NCBI GenBank assembly: GCA_020631075.1
Contig: JAHDHX010000004.1
Location: forward strand, 1 to 64,000
DNA: 64,000 bases
From: Candidatus Altimarinota bacterium
GTDB lineage: Bacteria; Patescibacteriota; Gracilibacteria; UBA4473
Reading direction: 5' to 3'
The notes under the pieces were generated by a model. The model ran no database searches. It saw nothing but the letters and a program-made list of their open reading frames with translations, and was not told where the DNA came from. The translations under genes were made by a program, and so were the position numbers. This document shows, in pieces, positions 1 through 9,007 of this stretch; within the stretch, counting starts at the first letter, position 1, and the number at the start of each line of letters is the position of its first letter.

Positions 1-2462
1 TTTTCAAGGGATAATTCTTTGAGATTTGTCAGTTGCCCGAGCTCTGTCGGGATGGCGCCTGAGAGTTGATTATCGAAGAGGTATAATTCTTTGAGATTTG
101 TCAGTTGGCCGAGCTCGGGGGGGATGGGGCCTGAGAGTTGATTACTTTCGAGGTCTAATTTTGTGAGATTTGTCAATTGACCGAGCTCTGGGGGGATGGG
201 GCCTGAGAGATTTTTTGAAGATAGATCTAAAATAGTAATTTTCTTCAGCGTTTCATTATCCTTTAGGACGACTGACCAGGGGGCGGTAGTGTCAATGTCT
301 TCTATTTTTACGTTGGCTTGCTGTAGTACGGCGAGGAGAGTCTTGTACTCATCGGGGCTGGATTCCTGCAGTGTGTCGAGGCTGCGGTCGGTGGGGGTTT
401 CTGGTTGCTCTATCACGGTGTTTATTTCGTTGGCGATGGCTTGTTTGTCAGCTTCTTGTTTGAGAATGGCTTTGTTGGCCATCCGCTGAGTGATGAGCTG
501 ACGCATAATGTTGTCAGTTTTGGAGCCCCGAAACCACGTAGCGACAGAGTTTTCGCCTATGGAAAGGGCGGGGTTGGCCTGCTGGGGGTCGACCTCCCGC
601 GGGAGCTGGGCCGACGGGCCGATAGCGTAGGCATTGGGACCGATCTGGCGGGCGATGGCGGTGTTGTCCTCGTCGCGGATGATCTGGGTGTTGTCTGGCA
701 GCTTGTCAGGGCGGTAGCCACGACAGTCAACCAAACAGGTGGTGACGACCTGTGCGGGTTGGCCGTTGAAGGTGGTGGAGATCAACCACTGGCCGTTGCC
801 GAGGTCTTTTTGGTTTTCGACGCGGTCCTGAAAGGTGATGATGGGCCGCCACGATGTAGAGGCGGATAGTGTCTTAATGCTTTGTCTGAGCTTGGTGGTG
901 GCGTCCTCGACGGAGCTCATGAGCAGTGTGTTTTTGGAGCTGATGGCTTGCAAAAACAGTGAGAGGTCACGACTGATGTCGACGGCCTCCTGACCGAAGT
1001 TGGTCGTGACTTCGGCCAGTGGGCCAGCGAGCTGCTGGCACTGGGTGGTGAGCTGCTGGATGAATGCTTGTTGCTGGGTTTCGGTATTGCTGAGGGCGCT
1101 AAGGCCGAGCTCGGCCTGTCTGACCCAGAACTCAAGCTGGCGCAGGAGGTCGGCTCGTTGGCGTTCTGCTGCAAATCTATTTCTTTCCTCGGGGGTAGCG
1201 TCAGCGCGGAGGTTGTCTAGATTGGCAGGGCCACTGATGGTGTAGGCGTCGGCGAGGCTGGCGTAGCGGGAGCGTTCCTTTTTGGTCTGGTGGTCGGCGC
1301 CAGAGGTGGGGGTGTTTTGCCCGAAGACCATTACAAAATCGAGGTTTGACGCAGCCTGTGGGGTTTGACGCTCGAGGATGAGTTTTTCTAAGATGACGCG
1401 AGCATTGTCGCCGTAGCCCATGAGGGCGGGCTGGGTGCCCAGCGGGGCGTAGGGGTCACGCACCTCTGTGTTGCCGATGCCGTCAAGGACGTCGTCGGCG
1501 GAGAGGGTGGCGTCGGGGTTGGGGCCAGACATGGTGGGCTGGCCGAGCCCCGTGGAGGAGACGATTTGCACCTTGTCGGGGATAGGGATGCGGATGGGGT
1601 CGCCGTCTGCATTGGTCCACTCGAGGCTGCGGTTTTGCAGGTTGAAGCGGGCTTCGGTGAGGATCTTGGCTCGGTTGAGGTAGAGATTGGCCATGAGGCC
1701 GAGGCCAAACACATGGTTTTCCATGTATTGGTCACCAGAGATTTGCGTGGCTTCGACGGTGGGGTTGGGGCCGTAGCTGAGCGTGGAGCCGCGGAAGTAG
1801 GCGGCTTCGTTGTCGCCTGCACTTTGGGGGGTAATACGATTATTGAGTCTGTGGGCGCTGCGGTCACCGTGGGCAAATTGGCCACCGATCTTGGCACTTT
1901 TATCGATGAGGAGGGTGTGCTGGATGGTCAGGCTGGGGTTGACTTCCAGCTGGGCGAGGAAGCCCCGCGTGCCGTGGTAGCCCGTGCCGACAATGATTTG
2001 GTCGATCTCGGCCCAGAATTTCTCCAGTTGCTCGGGGTCGCGGGTTTCGATGCGAGCTTTTCGGCTCTCGGACTGCTGGTTGGCCCACTGGTTGATCTGT
2101 TGGTGGATCTCACGCAGGACGGCGGGGTTCTCAGTGATGGCGTTGACGAGGGCGCTGTAGCGCTGCTGCGGGAGGCTTTGCCCGTCTGACAGGGTGATGA
2201 GCGCACTTACTGCCTCGGGGGTGAGGAACTTCTCAGCGGAGGCGGCGAGGAATTCGGAGTTTACACCGCTGCTGCGGAGGCGAGACAGCAGGCGTTTGAC
2301 TTGGTTTCGGTTGACCAGGTCGCGGTAGGCAGTGTCTGGGTTGGCTTCCAGCTGGTCGCTGGGGGTCAAGATCTCTGCCATGCCGTCGAGTGGAACGAGC
2401 TCGGGCACTTTGGGGGTAATTTCTTCAGGACTGTCGGAGCCAGGCGCGTTAGTTTCGGGCAT
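1..2462 (-). CDS. FAD/NAD(P)-binding oxidoreductase-like protein fused to leucine-rich repeats (partial)
   Basis: The frame is open from an ATG at 2460-2462 to the window edge, about 820 codons with no stop, so the C-terminus is missing. Residues 1-150 are acidic and helical. A dinucleotide-binding signature GTGYHG lies at 159-164, followed about 23 residues later by LLIDKSAKIGGQFA, the strand-2 acidic end and GG typical of FAD monooxygenase/oxidoreductase folds. Later segments VQIVSSTGLGQP and VVTTCLVDCRGYRPD resemble the ATG-type motifs of these folds, and AYAIGPSAQLP resembles the C-terminal FAD contact. From about residue 745 plant-type LRRs begin (LSGPIPPELGQLTNL). The catalytic activity is unknown and no signal peptide is obvious. 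The divergent neighbour at 2633 is a glycosyltransferase. The open frame and LRRs are certain; the flavoprotein call is from motifs only. Confidence 0.75.
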   Translation of the reverse strand, partial: MPETNAPGSDSPEEITPKVPELVPLDGMAEILTPSDQLEANPDTAYRDLVNRNQVKRLLSRLRSSGVNSEFLAASAEKFLTPEAVSALITLSDGQSLPQQRYSALVNAITENPAVLREIHQQINQWANQQSESRKARIETRDPEQLEKFWAEIDQIIVGTGYHGTRGFLAQLEVNPSLTIQHTLLIDKSAKIGGQFAHGDRSAHRLNNRITPQSAGDNEAAYFRGSTLSYGPNPTVEATQISGDQYMENHVFGLGLMANLYLNRAKILTEARFNLQNRSLEWTNADGDPIRIPIPDKVQIVSSTGLGQPTMSGPNPDATLSADDVLDGIGNTEVRDPYAPLGTQPALMGYGDNARVILEKLILERQTPQAASNLDFVMVFGQNTPTSGADHQTKKERSRYASLADAYTISGPANLDNLRADATPEERNRFAAERQRADLLRQLEFWVRQAELGLSALSNTETQQQAFIQQLTTQCQQLAGPLAEVTTNFGQEAVDISRDLSLFLQAISSKNTLLMSSVEDATTKLRQSIKTLSASTSWRPIITFQDRVENQKDLGNGQWLISTTFNGQPAQVVTTCLVDCRGYRPDKLPDNTQIIRDEDNTAIARQIGPNAYAIGPSAQLPREVDPQQANPALSIGENSVATWFRGSKTDNIMRQLITQRMANKAILKQEADKQAIANEINTVIEQPETPTDRSLDTLQESSPDEYKTLLAVLQQANVKIEDIDTTAPWSVVLKDNETLKKITILDLSSKNLSGPIPPELGQLTNLTKLDLESNQLSGPIPPELGQLTNLKELYLFDNQLSGAIPTELGQLTNLKELSLE
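20..215 (-). repeat. 72-bp tandem repeats encoding LRR units
   Basis: Three near-identical blocks start at about 20, 92 and 164, a period of 72 bp or 24 codons. Each encodes one LRR of the pattern NQLSGxIPxELGQLTNLxxL in the fusion gene. The array continues past the left window edge. The near-identity at DNA level suggests recent unit duplication. Confidence 0.9.
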
Positions 2463-2632
2463 TTCTTGAAAATCTTCTAGAATGATCGTTCTATTTTATC
2501 ATTTGTGTGTTTATAATGCAAAAGTGTTGAGATGCAAATTCCTTTGGACGGAGGGGGAGGGTGTCGGGGCTTGTAATTTGTCTTTATCTGTTTACATTCG
2601 CGCTGATCAGGCTCTCTCAGGTGTGCTGTGAC

Positions 2633-4252
2633 ATGATACATGAATTACAACAATGGCTGCGCGTGGGGGGAAATCGGTCGGTTTTTTGGCTGGGGGTGGG
2701 CGTGCTGCTGGGGGCTATTGGCCTGCGGTGGGGGTGGCTGGGGTCTTACCCCTATGGGATATTTGGTGATGAGACCTTCAGTGCGATGGAGGCGATCGCG
2801 ACGTGGGACAACCTTGATTTTAAGGTGTTTTATAACACGAATGGTGGCCGTGAGGGGGGGCATATTTGGATATTTGCGTTGATACATGGGCTGTTTGAGC
2901 CCTCCCGCTGGACGCTGCGGGCAGGGGTGGCGCTGGTGGGGACGCTGTCGGTGCTGTGGACGCCCTTTGCGGTGTATGAGTGGCTGCGCCCCAACCCGAA
3001 CACCGAAGAAGGCACCTCTGAAAAACAGACTGACGAGACAGTGCCCGAGGGAATGACCGCTGAAACACGAACGGTGATCGCTTTAGCGGCGATGGTGCTG
3101 ATTGCGTTTAGTTATTGGCATGTGAATTTCTCACGCTATGCGATCCGAGGAATTTTAGACGTGATGTACGGAGCGTTGAGTATTTTTTGTCTGTCGCGGG
3201 CCTTCCGTCCGCAGGCGGGCTGGGGCGTGTGCCTGTTGACGGGGCTGGTGGTGGGGCTGGGGCTTTATGGGTATGGGACGTATAAATTCTTGGCGGTGCC
3301 GATGGCGTACTGGATGGTGCACCGACGGGCTGACCCTAAGCGCGTGGCCGTGGTGGCGGTGGTGACGCTCTTGATCATCTCGCCGCTGATTACGTACATC
3401 GTGACGCAAGGTGACGCGTACTTTGCGCGGCTCAATAAACTCTCTGTCCAGGGGACCGGGCACCCTGTGGTGGCCTTCGTGGTGAATGTGCTGGAGCACC
3501 TGAAAATGCTGTTTTTGGAGGGGGACTCGAACGGTCGGCACAACCTGTGGCCGCAGCCGCAGCTGAGCCCCATCCTGTCGGTGCTGATGCTCCTCGGGGT
3601 TTGGCAGGCGGGTCGGGCTGTGTGGCGGGGGCAGTCGGCCTTACTCACCCGACCGCAGGGGATTTTTCTCTTCATCTGGCTGGCGGTGATGTTCATCCCC
3701 GCTTCGGTGACCAACCAGCGCATCCCCCACGCGCACCGTACCATCGGGTTGATCCTCCCTTGCGTGACGCTGGGGGCCATTGGCTGGGGGACGCTGTGGC
3801 ACTGGCTGCGGCACCAGCCGACTGAGCGTCGTGTGCTGGGGGCGCTGGGGAGTGGGCTGCTGTTTGTTTCGGTGGCGTGGAATTACTTTGTGACGTATGG
3901 GAATGTGCTGTTTGATGAGTACCCGCACGAGGCCGTCAAAGCGGCGGAGCATATGCGGTCGCTGCCAGCGCAGGTGCCGCGGGTGATCGTGACGGGGAAC
4001 AACGGCAAGTCGCATGACCATAATGTGTACACGTTTGAGTATTTGCTCAATGACCGCGATCAAACCTATGTGAAGTCGCTGCTGTTGCCCGTGAGTGAGC
4101 TGCCAGCGCGGCTGAAGGCGCAGCCCAACACCCATGTGTATAGCTCGGTGAAGTATGAAAAACAGGTGCGGAAGCTGAAGCTGCCCGCGGGGCAAATGCA
4201 CCTGTATGAAGCGGGGCTGCGGCCGAAGCCCGAGCAGCACCTCTTCCCATAG
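2633..4252 (+). CDS. GT-C family glycosyltransferase, ArnT/PMT (GT39)-like
   Basis: Multi-spanning membrane protein of about 539 residues. After the first membrane segment comes YGIFGDETFSAMEA, an Asp-Glu in the first extracytoplasmic loop as in ArnT/PMT-type GT-C enzymes, which transfer sugar from a polyprenyl phosphate to an acceptor outside the membrane. Many further hydrophobic segments follow, and the C-terminal ~110 residues are soluble. The ATG at 2633 places this motif just after the first membrane helix. A GTG at 2561, preceded by a purine-rich GAGGGGGAGG, would add another hydrophobic segment and cannot be excluded. It is followed by an LRR lipoprotein and an ALG10-like enzyme on the same strand, which suggests one glycosylation operon. 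Donor and acceptor are not predictable from sequence. Confidence 0.75.
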   Translation: MIHELQQWLRVGGNRSVFWLGVGVLLGAIGLRWGWLGSYPYGIFGDETFSAMEAIATWDNLDFKVFYNTNGGREGGHIWIFALIHGLFEPSRWTLRAGVALVGTLSVLWTPFAVYEWLRPNPNTEEGTSEKQTDETVPEGMTAETRTVIALAAMVLIAFSYWHVNFSRYAIRGILDVMYGALSIFCLSRAFRPQAGWGVCLLTGLVVGLGLYGYGTYKFLAVPMAYWMVHRRADPKRVAVVAVVTLLIISPLITYIVTQGDAYFARLNKLSVQGTGHPVVAFVVNVLEHLKMLFLEGDSNGRHNLWPQPQLSPILSVLMLLGVWQAGRAVWRGQSALLTRPQGIFLFIWLAVMFIPASVTNQRIPHAHRTIGLILPCVTLGAIGWGTLWHWLRHQPTERRVLGALGSGLLFVSVAWNYFVTYGNVLFDEYPHEAVKAAEHMRSLPAQVPRVIVTGNNGKSHDHNVYTFEYLLNDRDQTYVKSLLLPVSELPARLKAQPNTHVYSSVKYEKQVRKLKLPAGQMHLYEAGLRPKPEQHLFP

Positions 4253-4301
4253 GGGGGAGGATGTGGAAGTATGTGGGGGGTGTTTTATCAGAAAATAATG
4301 C

Positions 4302-5498
4302 GTGATGCGTAGTGGAATGAGACTGGGGGTGCTGCTGCTGGGGGTTTGCCTGCTGAGTGGGTGTGGCACGGGGCGAACCGCCATGGAGACCTTCCGCGTG
4401 AAGAAGAACCTGTGCTATAGCAGTGCCGAAGTCGTGAAAGGCGAGTGTGAGGCGCTGGTGGATTTGTACTTCGCCACGGGGGGGCGTGACTGGCACCGTC
4501 AGGGTGACTGGCTGAGTCGCAAACCTGTCCGCCAGTGGGAGGGGGTGACGGTGGAGAACCGTCGGGTGGTGAAGCTCGACTTGGGGGAGAATAACCTGCG
4601 GGGGGAGCTGCCTGACACGCTGCATTCCTTCCCCAAGCTGAAGGAGCTGCGCCTCGACCGTAACCAGCTGTCGGGGGGGCTGCCCGCGGCGCTGGGGCAA
4701 CTGAAGCAACTGCGAGTGATAGACCTGTCAAAAAACCTGTTTGTGGGGAAGCTGCCGAGTGACTGGAAGAAGCTGGGCAATGTGCGTGAGCTGGACTTGA
4801 ATGGGAATTACATCGGAGGGGAGATCCCCCCGTGGATAGACCGCTGGGTGGAGCTGCGGCGTCTTGACCTGCATCGGAATATGTTTGCGGGAGAAATCCC
4901 TCCGCGGTTGGCGGCGCTGCCCCAGCTGCAGGATGTGCGGTTGTCGTTTAATCTCTTCCGTGGGGAGCTGTCGCCTGAGCTGCTGTATGGGCCAGGGCGG
5001 ACGCGGGTGGTGCTGAACCGTAACAAACTGACAGGGCCGCTGCCCGCGCCACTGCCTGGGACGGTGATAGAGTACCTGGATGTGAGTCAAAACCAACTGA
5101 CGGGTGAGCTGCCGACCGCGCTGGGTGAGGTGCCGACGCTGTGGCGACTGGACGTGTCGGTCAACCAGCTGACGGGGCCACTGCCACCCGGGCTGCTGGG
5201 TTTGCCAGAGATGCGCTGGGTGAGCCTCGGGCATAATAACTTCGTGGATGACCTGAACCAATATTGGGAGGACCTGCACCCGCAGATCAAGCACTTGGAC
5301 CTGGCGGGCAATCACCTATGGAGTGGGGGGGCGCTGCCCCTGCCGCGGGCCAAGATGCTCAAGCTGGGGGGAAACTGCTTGCGCTTCCCCCCCGGGACGA
5401 GCGAGAATGTGCGCCTGGGGAACCGTCGGCTGTGGCCGCAGCGCGCGGTCGACGACTGTGTGCGGCGGTCAGAAACCGTGATGACTCAAACCCTCTAA
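4302..5498 (+). CDS. Leucine-rich-repeat lipoprotein
   Basis: 398 residues. The N-terminus is a lipoprotein signal: basic start, hydrophobic core and lipobox LLSGC with Cys at residue 21. The mature N-terminal part (ALVDLYFATGGRDWHRQGDW) resembles the cap region that precedes plant-type LRRs in many bacterial surface proteins. About ten LRRs follow in the style LRxLDLxxNxxxGEIPxxL. It is likely exported and membrane anchored, acting in binding. It ends 4 nt before the next gene's ATG, so it is probably co-transcribed with the ALG10-like gene and could be an acceptor or partner of the flanking glycosyltransferases (inference). The LRR style matches that of the fusion protein at the left edge. 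Confidence 0.85.
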   Translation: MMRSGMRLGVLLLGVCLLSGCGTGRTAMETFRVKKNLCYSSAEVVKGECEALVDLYFATGGRDWHRQGDWLSRKPVRQWEGVTVENRRVVKLDLGENNLRGELPDTLHSFPKLKELRLDRNQLSGGLPAALGQLKQLRVIDLSKNLFVGKLPSDWKKLGNVRELDLNGNYIGGEIPPWIDRWVELRRLDLHRNMFAGEIPPRLAALPQLQDVRLSFNLFRGELSPELLYGPGRTRVVLNRNKLTGPLPAPLPGTVIEYLDVSQNQLTGELPTALGEVPTLWRLDVSVNQLTGPLPPGLLGLPEMRWVSLGHNNFVDDLNQYWEDLHPQIKHLDLAGNHLWSGGALPLPRAKMLKLGGNCLRFPPGTSENVRLGNRRLWPQRAVDDCVRRSETVMTQTL

Positions 5499-5502
5499 GA
5501 CT

Positions 5503-6789
5503 ATGACTGATATGATGACCCGATGGCGGCTATTTATGCAGCGCAACGAAGTGCCGATGGCGGTGAGCGTGCTGCTGCTGGTGTGCTGGGTGCTGCTGTG
5601 GGAGGTGCCGTGGTTTAATGATGAGAATACGCACTTCCACCAGACGCTGCTGTTTGAGCAGGGTCAGTGGGAGATGCTGACCATCGTGACGACGTTGCCT
5701 GGGTTTAACGCGCTGATGTCGCTGGGCGGGAAACTGCTGCCACTGCCGTATGAGCCCGGGGCGTACCGCTTGCTGCCAACGCTGGTGGCGATCGGGAGTG
5801 TGTGGCTGGTGTGGGACATCATTGCGCAGCTGCGCCAGCGCGACGCGACGACGCGTCTGCTGCAATACGCCTTCTTGCCGGCGGTGTTTTATTTCGCGGT
5901 GAGCTTCCACACGGAGTACACCGCCCATGCGGGGCTGCTGCTGGGCCTCATGCTGGGGCTACGGAAGCACTACGCCCTGAGTGCGCTCGCGCTGGGGGTG
6001 GCGGTGCTGGTGCGACAGCAAAACCTGATCTGGCTGGGGGGAATACCCCTGATAGTCGCCATGTGCGCGGGCCAGCGCCTGACGGACGTCAAAGCCCTGT
6101 GGACGTGGGGGTGGCAGCGGTACTGGACGCTCATCCCCGTGGGGGTGGCGTGGTTGGCCTTTTTTGCCTGGAACGGAGGGGTGGCGCTCGGGCACCAGCA
6201 CATGCACAGTGGGGGGTTTTATTTGTCTAACCACTTCGTGCTGCTGGCAGTGTGCGGCGTGCTGTGGTGGCCGCTGTTGCTGACGCGCTGGGCGACGGTG
6301 TGGGCGGTGCTGCGCCGACGCTGGTGGGTGACGCTGCTGGTGGGGGTACTGCTGGCGGGGGCATACTGGTGGGGGATGAGCCCGACGCATGAATTTTTGT
6401 ACTATAAGCTAGAAGCGCGGAACTACGGCGACTGGGGCGTGCTGTGGGAGGAAGGTGGGAAGCTGAAGAATTACATTATGGACAATGTGCGTCAGTCCGC
6501 CGTGGCGCGCGCGGCCTTCGGGGGGGTGAGTGCGCTGGGGGGGCTGGTGCTGCTGTCGCTGCGTGGCGGGTGGCGGATAGGCGTGGCGGGGCTTCTTTCG
6601 CTGGTGGTATTGCTCCCGCAGGAGCATATCTCCCTCCGCTATTATGTGACGCCCCTCCTCCTGCTGGTGCTGCTGCAGGGGGAGCAAAGTGACCGCGAGG
6701 CCAAACTCATGACGGGGTATTTCCTTGGGCTGGCGGTGTTTATTTTCTACACGCAGTTTGTCGGTGACTGGACGGTGCACTTTTATTAG
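5503..6789 (+). CDS. ALG10/DIE2-like polytopic glycosyltransferase
   Basis: 428 residues with about ten membrane segments. Three signatures match the eukaryotic ALG10/DIE2 (GT59) alpha-1,2-glucosyltransferase: FNDENTHFHQ (39-47, cf. DEIFHxPQ), TTLPGFNA (63-70, cf. ITTLPGLY) and VRQQNLIW (170-177, cf. FRQTNIIW). In eukaryotes ALG10 adds the terminal glucose to the lipid-linked oligosaccharide using dolichyl-phosphate-glucose. A bacterial homologue would use a polyprenyl-phosphate sugar on the outer membrane face (inference). The convergent gene at 6861-8030 encodes an ALG5-like polyprenyl-phosphate-glucose synthase, the expected donor supplier. The exact start is uncertain because several in-frame ATGs lie at the N-terminus. 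Substrate and acceptor are unknown. Confidence 0.75.
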   Translation: MTDMMTRWRLFMQRNEVPMAVSVLLLVCWVLLWEVPWFNDENTHFHQTLLFEQGQWEMLTIVTTLPGFNALMSLGGKLLPLPYEPGAYRLLPTLVAIGSVWLVWDIIAQLRQRDATTRLLQYAFLPAVFYFAVSFHTEYTAHAGLLLGLMLGLRKHYALSALALGVAVLVRQQNLIWLGGIPLIVAMCAGQRLTDVKALWTWGWQRYWTLIPVGVAWLAFFAWNGGVALGHQHMHSGGFYLSNHFVLLAVCGVLWWPLLLTRWATVWAVLRRRWWVTLLVGVLLAGAYWWGMSPTHEFLYYKLEARNYGDWGVLWEEGGKLKNYIMDNVRQSAVARAAFGGVSALGGLVLLSLRGGWRIGVAGLLSLVVLLPQEHISLRYYVTPLLLLVLLQGEQSDREAKLMTGYFLGLAVFIFYTQFVGDWTVHFY

Positions 6790-6860
6790 GCCGACTGTCC
6801 TTGTCCCCTGCCCTGCTCTGGAAAATACAGCTGTAGGGCGTCAGGGGGTTTTTCGAGGGC

Positions 6861-8030
6861 TTAGTGGTAGCGCTGGGTCCAGATATTGAGCTTGATGTAG
6901 ACGAGCTCCAACAAGGTGCGAACGGTGTCGCGCAGGGGGCTGAACTGACCGCCGTCGCAGTGGGCCCAGGTGACGGGCACTTCCGCGATGCGGTACCCGA
7001 GCATCCGCCCGATGGACAAGGCTTCGATGTCGAAGCCCCAGCGGTGAATTTTTTGGCGGGGAAAGATCTGCTGGGCGGCCTCAAATGAGAAGAGTTTGAA
7101 CCCGCACTGGGTGTCGTCGATGCCGTCGAGCACCATGAGCTGGATGAGCTGGTTGCCCAGCCGCCCAATGCGCTGACGGAGGGGGGACTGTTCGACGGTG
7201 ATCTGGGCGCGGTTGGCGTGGCGCGACCCAATGACGATGTCGTGGTCGGTGGCGTAGGGCAAGAGCTTGCTGAGGTCACGCAGGGGGGTGGAGTTGTCGG
7301 CGTCCATAAACAGGAGGTGACCGCCGTGCCCCAGCGCCATGCCGTGGGCGACCGCGGCGCCTTTGCCTTGATTATGCGGGAGGGACACCACCGTGGCGTG
7401 GGCGTACCCCGACAGGGCCGTGCGGGCCACAGCAGCGGTGTCGTCGCCTGAGCCGTCATCCACCACGATGATCTCGATGGTTTGCTGGGCTTGGTCGGGG
7501 GCTTGGACCCAGGCCAGCACGTCGGCCAGGGTGGCGGGCAGGCGTTGGGTTTCTTTGTACGCGGGGATGATGACCGATAAGTCCACGGACTGGTCACGGG
7601 TGGTGCGGATGGCGCGCTTCTGGATGCGGAACGTCCAGTACTTATTAGCAGAAAAATTCCACAGGACAACCAGGGCGGAAGTCAAGAGCTTGGACAGGAT
7701 GTGGTGCCACTGAAACACGTGCACGAAGAGGTACATGAGGGCGAGCGTCAACGCCAGGCCGACTAGGGCAACGCTGAGGAATTTCAGGAAAAACTTGCGG
7801 TGGTGGGACTCTTTGATCTGGAAGGTCCAGACTTTGTTGAGGAGATAATTATGAATGACGGCAAGGACAAACGCCACTGCCGAAGCCGGCAGCACCCGCA
7901 CCCCTGCCCAGTCGTGCAGGACGAAAAGGGTCAGCACGTCGACCGCGGTGCCTGCCACCCCGACGATGGCGTAGCGGACGAGGGCCTGAAACTGGGGCGG
8001 GATGAGGCGGGTGAGTTGGGTGAGCATCAC
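6861..8030 (-). CDS. GtrA-like membrane domain fused to ALG5-type polyprenyl-phosphate glucosyltransferase
   Basis: 389 residues. Residues about 15-136 are a four-helix GtrA-like domain (YAIVGVAGTAVDVL, NYLLNKVWTF, NFSANKYWTF), a family linked to flipping polyprenyl-phosphate glucose. Residues about 151-370 are a GT2 catalytic domain with IIPAYKE, VVDDGSGDDT, NQGKGAAVAHGM, MDADNSTP (243-249), DTQCGFKLF and FDIEALSIGRMLGYRIAEVPV. This motif series is characteristic of dolichyl-phosphate glucose synthase (ALG5-type). Such an enzyme transfers glucose from UDP-glucose to a polyprenyl phosphate on the cytoplasmic face, and the fused GtrA part could flip the product. It converges on the ALG10-like gene. 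The start may be the first or second ATG (8030 or 8027). Confidence 0.88.
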   Translation of the reverse strand: MMLTQLTRLIPPQFQALVRYAIVGVAGTAVDVLTLFVLHDWAGVRVLPASAVAFVLAVIHNYLLNKVWTFQIKESHHRKFFLKFLSVALVGLALTLALMYLFVHVFQWHHILSKLLTSALVVLWNFSANKYWTFRIQKRAIRTTRDQSVDLSVIIPAYKETQRLPATLADVLAWVQAPDQAQQTIEIIVVDDGSGDDTAAVARTALSGYAHATVVSLPHNQGKGAAVAHGMALGHGGHLLFMDADNSTPLRDLSKLLPYATDHDIVIGSRHANRAQITVEQSPLRQRIGRLGNQLIQLMVLDGIDDTQCGFKLFSFEAAQQIFPRQKIHRWGFDIEALSIGRMLGYRIAEVPVTWAHCDGGQFSPLRDTVRTLLELVYIKLNIWTQRYH

Positions 8031-8155
8031 GCGGGAGTGTAGGAGGGAGGGACGCGTGTGTAAACGGTCGTCGGGGGGAAGTGTGACAAATGGTGGGAAT
8101 GTAGTTGACTTATTTGTAATTGCTTTTAATAATTATTTTAGTTTAATATGAACAT

Positions 8156-8476
8156 ATGGCTGTCTTTCAAAAGCGCCCCTGTGAAAACGAATCGGACATA
8201 GATATTTCTTATTCAAATATTTCTATTGGCCTACAAGGATTTTCTAAGATTGAGCTGAGTGGTGAGCTGATCGATAAACCTCTGGAAATAAGTGTGAAGA
8301 GTAAATCTCACTGCAACCTGCAATTGCTGCAAAACAACACTGGTCAATATGTACTCAACATTATCGGGGATGATGAGACCGCTGAACAGTTATGCTTTAC
8401 CGTTCGAGATGGAGCGATTGCAGTCATTATGCAATCAAAAGGGATTATTGCTGGTGAAGTGATTGTTGCGTCATAG
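8156..8476 (+). CDS. Hypothetical small protein, AT-rich gene
   Basis: 106 residues (MAVFQKRP...), not recognised. It has no signal peptide or membrane segment; alternating hydrophobic and polar residues suggest a beta-rich fold. The gene is clearly more AT-rich than its neighbours. The next ORF (8603) begins similarly (MATFEKIE), is of similar size and has the same order of predicted strands, so the two may be distant paralogues. An AT-rich stretch upstream (8100-8150) may hold the promoter. The ORF is plausible but the function is unknown. Confidence 0.55.
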   Translation: MAVFQKRPCENESDIDISYSNISIGLQGFSKIELSGELIDKPLEISVKSKSHCNLQLLQNNTGQYVLNIIGDDETAEQLCFTVRDGAIAVIMQSKGIIAGEVIVAS

Positions 8477-8602
8477 CATCTGGCGAGACGTGTGTGCTTT
8501 AGTCTGGCTTTCAATCTTGCAGTAACCAATAGAACGAAAGTATCTCTTGACGGTCATGTTATATTATCTATAAATTCCTTGTAATTTTTATTGTATTTGC
8601 AG

Positions 8603-8935
8603 ATGGCTACATTTGAAAAAATTGAACATAAGCATGAGGGGGAATCTGGCATGCAATCTTGGGTAACACCACTATCGGTTGGGAAAAACCCACAGGGGAA
8701 TTCGATGTTGTTCGTTGGAGGTAAAAATTTGTCTCATTCCTATGCACTCAAACTTTCAGGCGAAGGAGTGTATAATGTAAATTCGATTGAGTATAATTCA
8801 GAGCTTTTGGTCATTAATGCAATTTCTGATGGAACGAGCATGGAACAATTCATTCTGAAGGTGGTTTATGATGTGCTGGAAGTAGTGAACAAAACGGACG
8901 CATTCTCTATTTCGACCTTTAATGATGGGGTTTAG
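8603..8935 (+). CDS. Hypothetical small protein, possible paralogue of the 8156 ORF
   Basis: 110 residues from ATG 8603 (MATFEKIEHKHEGESG). Four more codons are possible from an upstream ATG at 8591. AT-rich, soluble, probably beta-rich, and not recognised. It follows the similar-sized 8156 ORF after about 125 bp and is followed by a strong bidirectional terminator at 9008-9036. The N-terminal likeness to its neighbour (MAxFxK) is suggestive but weak. Confidence 0.55.
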   Translation: MATFEKIEHKHEGESGMQSWVTPLSVGKNPQGNSMLFVGGKNLSHSYALKLSGEGVYNVNSIEYNSELLVINAISDGTSMEQFILKVVYDVLEVVNKTDAFSISTFNDGV

Positions 8936-9007
8936 ATGGATTTGTAGTTTGTAGGTTTTCATTCACTCCCCTCCCCCACTTTCCCCCTCCACCCCGCTAC
9001 TCCAAAA

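Noticed and set aside
1388-2206. Several open frames on both strands over 1.4-2.2 kb
   Set aside because: They are shadows of the flavoprotein-LRR frame, which is open over the whole interval and has the meaningful motifs.
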